Source: JAEUMY01 sp031394355 | Lineage (GTDB): Bacteria; Pseudomonadota; Gammaproteobacteria; Burkholderiales; Usitatibacteraceae | Reading direction: 5' to 3' | DNA: 35,504 bases | Assembly (NCBI GenBank): GCA_031394355.1 | Contig: JANNSU010000010.1 | Coordinates: forward strand, 1-35,504 | In this document: positions 14,742-25,419 of the stretch, piece by piece | Layout of the letters: every line of letters begins with the position of its first letter | How positions within the stretch are numbered: position 1 is the first letter of the stretch | The notes under the pieces: model-generated | Databases searched by the model: none | What the model was told of the DNA's origin: nothing | What the model saw: only the letters and a program-made list of their open reading frames with translations | Made by a program: the position numbers and the translations under genes

Positions 14742-17700
14742 GTGCCGAGACTTTTTATATTCGGGCGCATGTTGTTTGCTTGTTTGCTCGTCTGCACCGC
14801 ACTCCCGATTCGGGCTGCGACCTCGCCGGAGCTGGAACGAGCGCTCAACTGGTTGCAGAATCAAGTCCAAGTCAACGGAACCTTGGCGTCGGAAGGCGCT
14901 TCCATCTCAACGGGTTTGCAGGCGCGTTGTGAAGCTGCAACAGCCTTCAAGTCTGCAGGCCCAATCCCCAATTCGCTGGTCAATGGCCTCGCCACTGCGC
15001 CGGAAGACAGCATCGAGTACATCGCCCGCAAGGCTACAGCGATGGCCCTGGCGGGCCGCGATGCGAGTGCGTTGCTCGCGCTGCTTGCCGGCGAGCAGAA
15101 TCCGGATGGTGGCTTTGGCGAGTTGCCAGGACACGCGAGTAATGCCCTCGATACCGCCTACGTTCTCTTGGCCTTCAGACAGGGTGCGTTCGCCAATCAG
15201 TCCGTCATCAGCAGTGCAGTTACCTACTTGACTGGAGTTGCCAATGCGGACGGCGGCTACGGCATCGATGGCGGAAGTGCTGTCTATCCCAGCGCTGAAG
15301 TTCTGTTGGCACTCTCTGGATACGCGCAAGCCTTTGCGCTGACCGCGCAGATTGCTAGCCTGAGAACGTTCCTCATCAATGCGCAAGTGTCCGGAAAATA
15401 TGCGGGCACTTTGGACAACGCCATCGCGGTGCTGGCACTCGCGGGCATCAGTACCGATTCCGCAATCTATGCGCAAGCGCTGGCGGAACTCACATCGGGC
15501 CAAGGCGCCGATGGTAGCTGGGCGGGCGACCCCTACCTCACAGCGCTTGCTGTTCGCGCCTTGGTGTTGGCCGCAGGCACTCCCCCATCGCCCACTACCG
15601 GGCAAATCAGCGGCTTCGTCGTCTCCGATGCAAACGGTGCAGCGTTGGAAGATGTCCAGGTGGCCGTAAATGGCGCGATCATTACAAGGAGTAGTGCAAC
15701 GGGCGCGTTCAGTATCCCGAATCTCGCGCCCAGCTCGTACACAGTGCAGCTCACCAAGGCGGGCTATACAACGGCTTCCGCCAACGTCACCGTCAGCGCA
15801 GGTGCGATCAGCAGCTTGGGGACCGTGCGACTGCAGTTTGCAACGACGACGGCGGGTCTCAAGGGACAGGTGCGCGATGCTGCAGGCGCATCCATCGTTG
15901 GTGCAAGCGTAAGTGTCTCTAGTGGGCAGGCCACGATCACTGATGCCAGCGGCAACTACCAAATCGCTGGAATACTTCCAGGTGCCGCGACGGTCAGCGT
16001 CGCCAAGAGCGGCTATCAGGACCTGTTGGTGGCAGCAAATTTCCTCGCGGGGCAAGTGATCTTGTTCTCGCCAACTCTGATCGCAGGTGGCCAGCAGGTG
16101 CCCACGTCGGCCACCCTGAATGCACGCATAGTGAATGGCGGCACCGGACAACCGATCAGCGGTGCACTCGCGCGTGTCGGCACTGTCACTGCGACGAGCG
16201 ATACTGATGGGCGGGTGACGCTTACCGGGTTGGCTGCCGGAGCCATTACGCTTGAACTCAGCGCAACAGGATACGTCGCAGCTACCTTCACAAGCACTCT
16301 TGCGCTGGGTGTCAACGAAATCGGCACCATCACGCTGGCCCCGCCTGCGGCCAGCATCCGGATTACCGGCAAGGTGACAGAGGCCCAGACCAACCTCCCC
16401 ATCGCCGGGGCCACGGTGCGAATTCAAGACACATCGCTTGTCGCAACAACTAGCGTCAACGGTACCTATCTGATCGAGGGTGTGACCAGCCAGCAGTTCA
16501 TTGCCCAAGTCAGCGCGGCGGGATACCTCGGCAAGACCATCAGCGTCGCATTGTCCGCCTTCACCGACACGACCGTCGATGTGACACTGGACAAGGTTGA
16601 AACGAGCGGTGTGGTGATGCGCCGGGTGTCCACCAACCTGTCGGCTTATTCGCCTTACTCGGCCATTGAAGTCGAAGCGGAGATCGTGAACAACCGCACA
16701 GCAGCGACAGATTTGATCCTCACCGCGTCCATCCTCGACGCGCGCGGGACACCCATCATCGAAGTGCCAGGACTACGTACTACGGCGCCCGCGACTTCGC
16801 CGCATGAAGTTGAGCTGGAGACCCACAACAGCAATGAGCCACCGGGGCAATACTCCGTGCTGGTTCGTGCCTATGAAGTGCAAGGCAATGAGATCGGCAA
16901 GCTTGTTGCCGAAGGAACGACCAGTTTTCAAATCCTTTCGCAAACGATGCTATCTGGCGGCGTGACGCTAAACCCGCCTATTGTCCAGGCTGGCAGCAGT
17001 CAGCCTGTCAGCATAGCCGCCAATGTCGCCAATCACGGCAATCAACCCATTCTCCCGGGCCAATTGGAACTGACGGTCACACTGGAGAACTCGGACTCAA
17101 CATCGGTACCTCGCGCGGGAGCATCCGCCGAGCGCCTGTTGGCTGGTTCACCTCTGAACTATCCAGTCGGTGCGGTATACGACCCGCAAGGCAACCTGTT
17201 TCTGCTTAACCAAGTTGATCGCCGAATCATAAAGGTCGCCCCCGACGGTCAAAGCACAGTCTTTGCGACTTTGCCGGCCACGCATGCGGGGCCACCTTCG
17301 GTCAACATCTCGCCACGTGACTTGGTGAGAGATGCGACTGGGAACCTGTACGTCCTCAGTTTGGAGGGTCCCATCTACAGGCTTGCTCCTGATGGAGCGC
17401 TGACTCGGCAGAACACCGGGATACCATTTGCCTACAGTCTCGACCGGGATGCGCAGGGCAACTTCTGGGTCTTGTCGAATCCTAGCGGCATCAACCTGCA
17501 CAAAGTGGCCGCTGGCGGCGGGACTACGCTCATGGCCAGCAACGGGCTCAGCACTCCAACAGGCATAGTCGCCGGGTCGGATGGCAAATTCTATGTGAGC
17601 AATTTTGGCGACAACACTATCTCCAGAGTTGATCCGGCTGGAAATATCGAGCCTTTCGTCTCGCCAGGTTTGTCATCGCCTTACGGTCTTGCATTTGATT

Positions 17701-20700
17701 CAGCAGGAAATCTTTTCGTCGCCAATGCAGGCACCAATGAGATCAAGCGAATTGCTCCATCTGGCTCAATGACGACCTACGCATCAGGTCTTTCATCGCC
17801 ATCCGCCATTCGATTTGATAGCCAAGGAAATCTCTTCGTAGCCAATCGGGGAAACAACTCCATTTCCAGGATTCCACCGAACGGTACCCCCACGACTTTC
17901 GCGAAGAGCCTGGTGAGTTCGCCCACCAGCATGCGTTATGACTCCCAGGGGAACCTGTACCTCGTGGGGTCTGACGGCCTTCTCGTCATGTTGAACGCAA
18001 TTGACGTTCCAACGGTACTTGCGACCGGATTGGCTGCTCCGCAAGGCATTGCTGTTGCTCAGAACGGCGACATCTATGTGGCCACTGCAGGGAATGGTCG
18101 ACTGATGAAAGTGTCGCAGGGTGCGACCAGCATCGTGGCAACGGGTCTGGCTACCCCGCATGGTGTCGCGCTCGACGCGGCCGGCAAGCCGTATGTTACC
18201 GAGCGCGGCGTTGCCCGTATCTCCTCGATAGATGCACAAGGTGCGCGGGTGACCGAATCAGAATCGCTCATCAACACCCCCGTTGATGTTCACATTGCGG
18301 CAAATGGCGATCGCATCATCTTGAACCAGTACTCGCTTACCCGGGTGCCAGCAGATGGGAGCAAAGGCAACGTATTGGCGAACACGGGCATTGGACCTGC
18401 CCTAGGACTCGCTCCCACTGCGGATGGCGGCTACTTCGTCACTGAAAGCACGACAGTTAAAAAATGGCAGGGCGGAGCTACTTTGCTGTTGGTCAAGAGC
18501 GGGTTACCTGCGCTTGGATACGGTGCGGCACCGGCGCTGGATGGTGGCGTGCTGGTACCGGATTACTACGGCAAGAAAATTCTACAGGTTAGCCCGACAG
18601 GAATCGTCTCCGACTTCGCCACGCTGCCCACGGTGCCCTACTCGCTGTCGACCGACAAGGCAGGTGGCGCCTATGTTGTGTATGCAGACGGAAAAGTCGC
18701 GCATGTGAACGCAAGTGGCGCCGTGACCCTAGTTACCGCCGCAATCACATACGCATACTCGGCATCGCTTGACGCAACCAATAATCGACTCTACGTGCGG
18801 AGTTACTACGGTATCAGCCGTGTCGAACTCGCTACCAAGGCTGTCACTACGGTGCTGAGTCGATACTTCCTAAGTGCCATCGCCGTTGAAAACAACGAAG
18901 TCTTCGCATTGGATTCGAACAGCAATGAGGCGTTACGGGTAACCGCCCAAGGACAGTTGACCTCACTGCTCTGCGGATTCGGCACGCCTGGTGCAATCGC
19001 TTGGGATGGCTCACGTTTCATCGTCACAGATGGCTCCCGCTTGATGGCGTTTGTTCCGGGCGGTAACCCCTCAATTCTGTTGTTTTCGAGCGGCATCTCC
19101 AACTTTGATGCCAGGGCTGGTGTGATCTATGGGACAACTGGAAGTTCGGTCTTTCGCTTTGCGCCAGGCATAGACTCGATTGCGCAGTCTTATGTGCAGG
19201 ATCCGCAGTTCCTAGGGCCATTGGCCGTCGCCGTCCGCTCAGATGGAGCGATCAGTATCGGAAGCGCCGTAGATTCACGCGTCCTAACTTTCAATGCCGC
19301 AAAGCAGGTTATTGCCTCCTATGCCGGTGTCAGCAACCCGACTGGCATTGACATTGACCCTTTGGGCAACGTGTTCGTGGCAAGCGCCGGGTTCAGCCAA
19401 GTGATCAAGATTGACCCTACAGGTAGGCGTTCGGAGCGAATTGCCGCAGTCACCAATGCCAGCGGACTGTTGCTTGAACAGGACGGGTCGCTGCTGGTGA
19501 ATGAAAACAGAAATCTAGTTCGCATCGATTCGCAAGGAAACAAGACCATTGTGGCGACTATCAACGATGGTCAGTCCTACAGCAACCTGACGGGCATCAG
19601 CAAGACTGCTCAAGGGATCTTTGTGACTGATGCGGGGACCTCTATCCTCAGACGAGTTTCCGGTCCAAACCTGACTGCGTTTGCTGCAGGTCTTTCGGGT
19701 ACAGGGCGCTTAAGAGTGGGTAGCGACGGTGTGCCGCACATCGTCAACCCGTCCAATGGCACAGTGTCCGTATATGGGCCGAGTGGTCTTAGAGTCATCT
19801 CCGCAGGCATGCTGTTTCCACATTCCATCGCACATGATGTGACTGGAAAAGCCTATGTCACGTCCCAGGGTGGCATCTTCTATGCGCTGAATGCAGATGG
19901 CAGTGCCAGCGAGTTACTCAATCTGAATTCAGTTCTTCCTAGTTCCTGGGCCGCAAGCACGATGGCGATCAATGTCGGAGGGCAGATTGGCGTGGCATTC
20001 GCGTCTAGAAATGAGGTCTACCGTTTAACCACGACGACACCGGTGCCGCCACCGCCGACGGGTACCGTGTTGCACACGGCGGTCCGTGCTTTCAGTGGCC
20101 TGCCGGTTGAGGCGGACCCACTCAGCGTCGACTTTGGCACTTGGTTACCGCCATATTCAGGGGATTTCAAGTTCTCAGTGAAGTCGGTCGGCGGTGTAGT
20201 TCCCGGCGCTGCAACGAACCTGCTTCATGTGGGGTCGAGCGCTGTTGCCGACATCGCGCCCAGCAGGGTAAGTGTTCCGCCCGGCAATTCGAGTGTAGGT
20301 GTCAATGTGCGCGTCACTGGTGGAGACTTCACCAGCATTTCCAAAGTCGACAGCGTAAACATTTCTGTTGCGGTCCCGACGGGTGTGTATCCAACGTCCA
20401 TCGGGGCCGACGCGGCGGGCAACATCTATGTGTTGGCAAGCAACGCTTTGCGCCGTTTCACGCCCAGTGGTGCCAGCGCGATTCTGTATACGGCTCCGGC
20501 CGGCAGCAGCCTCAACATGAAGGGAACAGTCCCGATCGACAACGCGCAGAATGTTTATTTCGGGCAAAACAGCAGCTCTGCTTGGCGGGTCATGAAGCTC
20601 ACTCCCGACGGTGCCTTGAGCATCGTTGCGGCGATTCCGGAGCACATTGTCAGCATGGTTCGAGACAGCAATGATCAATTGTTTGTGCTGGGACTTTCTC

Positions 20701-23700
20701 GTATTTACCGCGTGACACTGTCGGGTGCAGTGACCACAATGCCCATGCCCGTCTCAAGCCCATATGCGATGACCATAGACGGGTTGGACAATCTTTACGT
20801 TCTGTCTGGGCACAACACGGTAGTGCGCTACCGCGCGGATGGCTCGATGTCGGACGTTCTGCCGCGCGGAGAGCATCGGCCCACCTTTGAGTTCGAGGGC
20901 ATGAATATCGCAGGCGACTGCGCAGACAATCTTTTCGTGACGCCCTACCACTGGCCTCAAGTGGGTCAAAGTGGCGAGGAATACACGCTGGTCAACATCA
21001 TCGGAAAAACTGGTGCGATTTCCCAGATTCTCGATGGGCGCAAGATCAACCCGCAGCTTACGGATCTGGATTTCATTGTCTACGACCGTTTCAGCAGCTC
21101 TTTGCTCATGTGGACCGATATTGGCAACGGCCGCCTGTACCGGATTCCGGTCACCTGCGGGGCCATCAGCACGGATCTTCACATGGTGTTCCCTGCGGCA
21201 CAGAGTGTGAGCGGTTTCAATGTTGCGCCCAAGGCCACCTCAAGCTTGGCGGACGGATCGCGAGAGCTCGTCTGGAGCCTCAAGGATGTCACCGCGCTGG
21301 GAAGCATGGTGTCGATGAGCACGATCCTTCCTGGAATGACACTGGGTGAAACAAGGCCAGTTGCCAAAGAGGCTTACCTCAGTTTCCGCAACACGTTCGC
21401 TGTTGGCGACGTGAAGGTGCCGCTCACCATTCCAAGCGTTGGCGTCGACAGTTTTGTCGACCTCACAGTCAGCACGGACCAACCAGGCTACCCTGCAAAC
21501 ACCAGTGTGCAGACGCAAATTCACATCGCCAACCGGGACGCCCAGGGCAAGTCCGGCACGCTGATTGTCGACATCACCGACATCCAAGGCGTACAACTTG
21601 CGCAGATCTCGAGCCAAGACCAGGCAATTGCCGGGAATGGCACCTTGAAAGTAGAACCGCCATTCAACACCGGCACTTATCTCACGGGTTCATACCTGCT
21701 GAAGGCGCGCCTAATTGATCCGGCTTCCGGCGCGGAATTGGCGACAGCGCAGGCCGGTTTCGACATCGTTGCAGAAGGTGTGCAGCTGGTTTCCAGTGTG
21801 TCGACCAACAAGCAAGCCTACGATCCGTTGGACTCGGTCGCGATCAGCAGCCGTGTGAAAAACGTATCCGTTAACGCCATCACGTCCAATTTGAAACTCG
21901 AGATTCGCGTGAAAGGCCCTGACGGACAAGTCGTCTACAGCAATGCGGCGACCGTTACCCAGCTAGTTCCAGGTGCCTTGCGCGACGTGTCCTATACCTA
22001 CCGCCTCAACGCTGTGGCGCCGGGCGCTTATGTGGTTGAGCAGCGGCTGCTTGATGCAGGTGGCGCATTGATTGAAACCCGCAGCGCCAGCTTCAGCGTC
22101 CTCTCAACGGCTGACACAGGTAGCGGTTTGCGTGGTGCACTGACAACGGTGCGCTTGGCAAACGCAGGTGATCCTGTAGCGCTGACCGGTACCGTGAGAA
22201 ACCAGGGCAACGCGACACTGAGCAACCTGCCGCTCAACCTGCGCGTGACCAACGCCCAGCAGCAGGTGGTGCTGCAACAGTGGGCCGACACACAGACCCT
22301 CGCAGTGGGCCAGCAGGCGTCGATCTCGCGCACCTGGAATACAACCGGTGTCACTGCAGGCACTTACTCGGTGACATGGACAGCAACTGTGGCAGGGCGC
22401 ACCATCACGCTCGGTCAGGACAGTGTGCAGATCGGCGTCCTCGCGCCGGTTGCGTTCACCGCAGAAACAGGTGTGCCGCTGCAATCGGTAAGAACCTCCA
22501 ATATGGTGACGCTGAGCGGCATCGTTGCGCCCATGACGGTCACGATCAGTGGAGATGCCAGCGCCGAGTTCCGCGTCAATGGCGACGCGTTCGGACGGGG
22601 TGCGCAATCAGTCAAGGCCGGTGACACGCTGCAAGTTCGGCTCACCGCGGCAAATGACTTTTCCGTGGCGGCAACCGCGACCTTAGCGCTCGGTGCCACT
22701 TTGGCCAGCTACACGGTCACCACCGAGGCGGCAGACACGACGCCGAACGCAATCAGCTTCTCACCGCAGACGAATGTCCCGTTGTCCTCCGAACGTACGT
22801 CCAATACTGTGACCGTGAGCGGCATCAATGTCGCCGTACCCATCGGCATCACCGGCGGCAGCTACAGCCTGAACGGCGGCACCTTCATCGCCACCGCAGG
22901 CACGGTGCGTTCGGGCGATACGGTAACCCTGCGCCAGACGGCGTCTTCCGTTGCGGACACAAAGACAACGGTGACGATTGCGGTTGGAACGGTATCTGCT
23001 GCGTTTGAGGTAACAACCTTGAATGCGGACACCGCTCCGGATGCATTCACCTTTGTTCCGCAAACCGGTGTCCCGCTCTCGTCAGTGAGGACCTCGAATG
23101 TGGTCACCATTGCAGGAATCAACACCACCGTACCCGTCTCCGTCAGCGGGGGAACCTACAGCATCAACGGCGGCACATTTGTGTCGACTGCCGGGACGAT
23201 CAAGGCGGGCGATACTCTCGCGCTTCGCCAAGTCGCGTCCGCGAACCCGTCCACCACAACCAGCGCAGTTGTGTCCGTATCCAGCTACAGCACGGGCTTC
23301 AATGTCACCACAGAAGCCGCCGTCGCGCCAACGGTGGCGTTCCGCTTTCCGAAGGAAGCAAGAATCCTGGTACTTCTCTCATGCAAAGGAAGCAGTGGAA
23401 ATGCCGATGAGCCGACTTGTCTGGCGCAGAAAAAGCAGGCAATCGAAACCTGGCTGGCTGCGTCTGGATGGAACGCCAAAATCGTGACGGACAAAGTGTC
23501 ATTCCAGCGAGAACTCCGTTGTGGTCTATACAACACATTCTGGATTTCCGGTGGATTCGAGAAGCTGGGCAACCAGGTCATTGGCGAGCTGCGCGAGGCT
23601 GTTTTCGCCGGCGCGGCTTTGGTCGTCGATGGCCTGCACGATCAGCGCAACAGCGAGCTGGATGACATCGCTGGCATCCGATATCGCGGAAAGCCACCGC

Positions 23701-25361
23701 AGCCGAGTACGGTTGTCGTCAGTAGCGCGGTCTTGCCCGCAGGATCATTCGCCTACCTGGGCAATCCGTTGCGGCTCGATTTGACCACTGGGCAAGCGCA
23801 TGCCCGCTTCGGTTCGTCCTCCGGTGACCCGGCGATCGTGATCAACCAGTTTGGCCGTGGCAAGTCCATGCACATCGCCTTTGATCTTGCTGCAACGCTT
23901 CAAGCGCAGGGTGCGTCCTCGTTTGTTGGTGATGTCATCGAGGCGGGAATCGAGCACTTGGCCTCGCAGCAGCAGTTGCCCGTATCCGGTGATGCCTATC
24001 TGCCGGTCCAGGTCGAGATCGGCAATGTCGCCACCGTGGCGCAGACCTTTGGTGTGTCGCTGTCGTGGCCGTCGTCATTCGTCTGGATCGAAGGATCGCC
24101 TGCGACGGTGACCCAAAGCGCTGGCAATGCATCCTGGCGGATAACGATCGCGGCCAACCAGCAATCGACCATTCGCTTTGCACTGCGCACGCCGTCCGCT
24201 TCAGGCAGCCACAACATCGGCCTGCAGATTCACAGGGTGGATGTTTCAAGCGGCACAACTCAAAGTATTCACTCGGCGACCTTGCCGATCACCATTGCCG
24301 CGCTGGATGTTGCGACGTCGCAGACCGTTCCCGCGATTCAGGCTCTCGCGGCGACAAGTAACCAGGACAGAAGGTCCCGCGACGATGCCGTGGCGGATGT
24401 TCAGCAGGCGCTGAGCAAGGTCTCAGCGGGCCTGATCGATGATGCGATGACGCGGTTCGTGTCTGCCGCTGACAATCTGGCGGAGATCACCAGCGTGAAC
24501 GTGGAGTCAGTACGGGTTTCGGTTGCGCGGCATATGGCCGAGGCGGGCCGCAAGTCCTGCGCAGCCGAGGCAGCTTGCGCGGTGTCCTCGCTGGCACCTT
24601 CCGCCTACGGGGTCATGGTGTTCGGCTCCGCGAGCCTGTCCAATGGTGAATCGCACGGCTCAGTCGGCGTGGGTGGTGCTGCCAGCGTCTCCTCCTTCTC
24701 TGTCGCCAGTCAGCTGCGGGGCGATTCGGCGCGCTTGGTCGCAGGCGGCAGCGTGAGCTACAACAACGGCAGCGTGGGACAGGGCGGTACTGGCGTCATC
24801 ATTGCCGGCGGCGCGGCTACCGTCAGCCAGTCGGTGGGCCGGGCAGACGTCAAGTCCAACACTGCGAACGAAGATTGGAATGCGCTCAAAGCGGAGGCGC
24901 TGGCGCTGTCAGACTCGTTGGCACTGCGTTCTGGCACTGCGGCGACAGTCGTGTCAGGCAACCAGTTCAATTGCACGGGTTCCAATGCATCCTGGAACGT
25001 CTGCATTCTGACCGGAAGCCAATTGGGCAATGCCCGAACCATCAATCTGAACTACCCCGCCACGTCCAGTGTACTGGTCAACATCACGGGTGGGGCAGCG
25101 ACACTCACCAACGGGCAGGCGAACTTCAACGGCCAGCCGCTGCTGGGCAGCAGTGCCGCTTCCAGAGTGATTTTCAACTTTGCTCAAGCGGGCAGTCTGT
25201 CCGTATCCGGGTTTGGTATCGGCGGCACCATTCTGGCGCCACGCGCAAGCCTGAGCCACGCCAACAATGCGATTGATGGGCAGGTGATCGTGAACGGGCT
25301 CAGCTCAACCGCAAGCTATCGCTGTGGTGGTGTGTTCCAGGGCACGCTGCAGGCGCAATAG
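14742..25361 (+). CDS. Giant exported multidomain protein with choice-of-anchor A C-terminus
   Basis: A 3539-residue protein from GTG 14742, with AAGGGG 6 nt upstream; an earlier in-frame TTG lacks a ribosome site. Signal peptide 1-25 (MLFACLLVCTALPIRA). Domains by approximate residue: 28-280 alpha/alpha toroid of the prenyltransferase/squalene-cyclase repeat type (NPDGGFG, NADGGYG, GADGSW); 288-620 four carboxypeptidase-regulatory-like domains; 624-800 CARDB-like; 803-1765 NHL-type propeller repeats (DSAGNLFVANAGTNEIKRI); 1880-2140 more propeller blades; 2146-2566 CARDB/Ig-like; 2569-2860 three tandem ~97-residue repeats; 2867-3080 an alpha/beta, possibly amidotransferase-like domain (ILVLLSCKGSSG, ALVVDGLHD); 3205-3250 helical; 3284-3530 choice-of-anchor A (GVMVFGSASLSNGESHGSVGVGG to GGTILAPRASLSH). 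Function unknown; likely a surface or secreted scaffold. Followed 58 nt later by the RHS gene. Confidence 0.88.
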   Translation: MPRLFIFGRMLFACLLVCTALPIRAATSPELERALNWLQNQVQVNGTLASEGASISTGLQARCEAATAFKSAGPIPNSLVNGLATAPEDSIEYIARKATAMALAGRDASALLALLAGEQNPDGGFGELPGHASNALDTAYVLLAFRQGAFANQSVISSAVTYLTGVANADGGYGIDGGSAVYPSAEVLLALSGYAQAFALTAQIASLRTFLINAQVSGKYAGTLDNAIAVLALAGISTDSAIYAQALAELTSGQGADGSWAGDPYLTALAVRALVLAAGTPPSPTTGQISGFVVSDANGAALEDVQVAVNGAIITRSSATGAFSIPNLAPSSYTVQLTKAGYTTASANVTVSAGAISSLGTVRLQFATTTAGLKGQVRDAAGASIVGASVSVSSGQATITDASGNYQIAGILPGAATVSVAKSGYQDLLVAANFLAGQVILFSPTLIAGGQQVPTSATLNARIVNGGTGQPISGALARVGTVTATSDTDGRVTLTGLAAGAITLELSATGYVAATFTSTLALGVNEIGTITLAPPAASIRITGKVTEAQTNLPIAGATVRIQDTSLVATTSVNGTYLIEGVTSQQFIAQVSAAGYLGKTISVALSAFTDTTVDVTLDKVETSGVVMRRVSTNLSAYSPYSAIEVEAEIVNNRTAATDLILTASILDARGTPIIEVPGLRTTAPATSPHEVELETHNSNEPPGQYSVLVRAYEVQGNEIGKLVAEGTTSFQILSQTMLSGGVTLNPPIVQAGSSQPVSIAANVANHGNQPILPGQLELTVTLENSDSTSVPRAGASAERLLAGSPLNYPVGAVYDPQGNLFLLNQVDRRIIKVAPDGQSTVFATLPATHAGPPSVNISPRDLVRDATGNLYVLSLEGPIYRLAPDGALTRQNTGIPFAYSLDRDAQGNFWVLSNPSGINLHKVAAGGGTTLMASNGLSTPTGIVAGSDGKFYVSNFGDNTISRVDPAGNIEPFVSPGLSSPYGLAFDSAGNLFVANAGTNEIKRIAPSGSMTTYASGLSSPSAIRFDSQGNLFVANRGNNSISRIPPNGTPTTFAKSLVSSPTSMRYDSQGNLYLVGSDGLLVMLNAIDVPTVLATGLAAPQGIAVAQNGDIYVATAGNGRLMKVSQGATSIVATGLATPHGVALDAAGKPYVTERGVARISSIDAQGARVTESESLINTPVDVHIAANGDRIILNQYSLTRVPADGSKGNVLANTGIGPALGLAPTADGGYFVTESTTVKKWQGGATLLLVKSGLPALGYGAAPALDGGVLVPDYYGKKILQVSPTGIVSDFATLPTVPYSLSTDKAGGAYVVYADGKVAHVNASGAVTLVTAAITYAYSASLDATNNRLYVRSYYGISRVELATKAVTTVLSRYFLSAIAVENNEVFALDSNSNEALRVTAQGQLTSLLCGFGTPGAIAWDGSRFIVTDGSRLMAFVPGGNPSILLFSSGISNFDARAGVIYGTTGSSVFRFAPGIDSIAQSYVQDPQFLGPLAVAVRSDGAISIGSAVDSRVLTFNAAKQVIASYAGVSNPTGIDIDPLGNVFVASAGFSQVIKIDPTGRRSERIAAVTNASGLLLEQDGSLLVNENRNLVRIDSQGNKTIVATINDGQSYSNLTGISKTAQGIFVTDAGTSILRRVSGPNLTAFAAGLSGTGRLRVGSDGVPHIVNPSNGTVSVYGPSGLRVISAGMLFPHSIAHDVTGKAYVTSQGGIFYALNADGSASELLNLNSVLPSSWAASTMAINVGGQIGVAFASRNEVYRLTTTTPVPPPPTGTVLHTAVRAFSGLPVEADPLSVDFGTWLPPYSGDFKFSVKSVGGVVPGAATNLLHVGSSAVADIAPSRVSVPPGNSSVGVNVRVTGGDFTSISKVDSVNISVAVPTGVYPTSIGADAAGNIYVLASNALRRFTPSGASAILYTAPAGSSLNMKGTVPIDNAQNVYFGQNSSSAWRVMKLTPDGALSIVAAIPEHIVSMVRDSNDQLFVLGLSRIYRVTLSGAVTTMPMPVSSPYAMTIDGLDNLYVLSGHNTVVRYRADGSMSDVLPRGEHRPTFEFEGMNIAGDCADNLFVTPYHWPQVGQSGEEYTLVNIIGKTGAISQILDGRKINPQLTDLDFIVYDRFSSSLLMWTDIGNGRLYRIPVTCGAISTDLHMVFPAAQSVSGFNVAPKATSSLADGSRELVWSLKDVTALGSMVSMSTILPGMTLGETRPVAKEAYLSFRNTFAVGDVKVPLTIPSVGVDSFVDLTVSTDQPGYPANTSVQTQIHIANRDAQGKSGTLIVDITDIQGVQLAQISSQDQAIAGNGTLKVEPPFNTGTYLTGSYLLKARLIDPASGAELATAQAGFDIVAEGVQLVSSVSTNKQAYDPLDSVAISSRVKNVSVNAITSNLKLEIRVKGPDGQVVYSNAATVTQLVPGALRDVSYTYRLNAVAPGAYVVEQRLLDAGGALIETRSASFSVLSTADTGSGLRGALTTVRLANAGDPVALTGTVRNQGNATLSNLPLNLRVTNAQQQVVLQQWADTQTLAVGQQASISRTWNTTGVTAGTYSVTWTATVAGRTITLGQDSVQIGVLAPVAFTAETGVPLQSVRTSNMVTLSGIVAPMTVTISGDASAEFRVNGDAFGRGAQSVKAGDTLQVRLTAANDFSVAATATLALGATLASYTVTTEAADTTPNAISFSPQTNVPLSSERTSNTVTVSGINVAVPIGITGGSYSLNGGTFIATAGTVRSGDTVTLRQTASSVADTKTTVTIAVGTVSAAFEVTTLNADTAPDAFTFVPQTGVPLSSVRTSNVVTIAGINTTVPVSVSGGTYSINGGTFVSTAGTIKAGDTLALRQVASANPSTTTSAVVSVSSYSTGFNVTTEAAVAPTVAFRFPKEARILVLLSCKGSSGNADEPTCLAQKKQAIETWLAASGWNAKIVTDKVSFQRELRCGLYNTFWISGGFEKLGNQVIGELREAVFAGAALVVDGLHDQRNSELDDIAGIRYRGKPPQPSTVVVSSAVLPAGSFAYLGNPLRLDLTTGQAHARFGSSSGDPAIVINQFGRGKSMHIAFDLAATLQAQGASSFVGDVIEAGIEHLASQQQLPVSGDAYLPVQVEIGNVATVAQTFGVSLSWPSSFVWIEGSPATVTQSAGNASWRITIAANQQSTIRFALRTPSASGSHNIGLQIHRVDVSSGTTQSIHSATLPITIAALDVATSQTVPAIQALAATSNQDRRSRDDAVADVQQALSKVSAGLIDDAMTRFVSAADNLAEITSVNVESVRVSVARHMAEAGRKSCAAEAACAVSSLAPSAYGVMVFGSASLSNGESHGSVGVGGAASVSSFSVASQLRGDSARLVAGGSVSYNNGSVGQGGTGVIIAGGAATVSQSVGRADVKSNTANEDWNALKAEALALSDSLALRSGTAATVVSGNQFNCTGSNASWNVCILTGSQLGNARTINLNYPATSSVLVNITGGAATLTNGQANFNGQPLLGSSAASRVIFNFAQAGSLSVSGFGIGGTILAPRASLSHANNAIDGQVIVNGLSSTASYRCGGVFQGTLQAQ
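22450..23325 (+). repeat. Three tandem ~290-bp repeats inside the giant gene
   Basis: Protein units begin AFTAETGVPLQSVRTSNMVT, AISFSPQTNVPLSSERTSNT and AFTFVPQTGVPLSSVRTSNV. Each ends near TTEAAD or its equivalent. Units two and three share GGSYSLNGGTF/GGTYSINGGTF; unit one is more diverged. They are Ig-like secreted repeats by appearance. Confidence 0.75.
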
Positions 25362-25419
25362 AGTGCTGCTCCAACCAATCATGCACGCCAATACCGCTTC
25401 TGCTGCAAAAGGAATCAAC

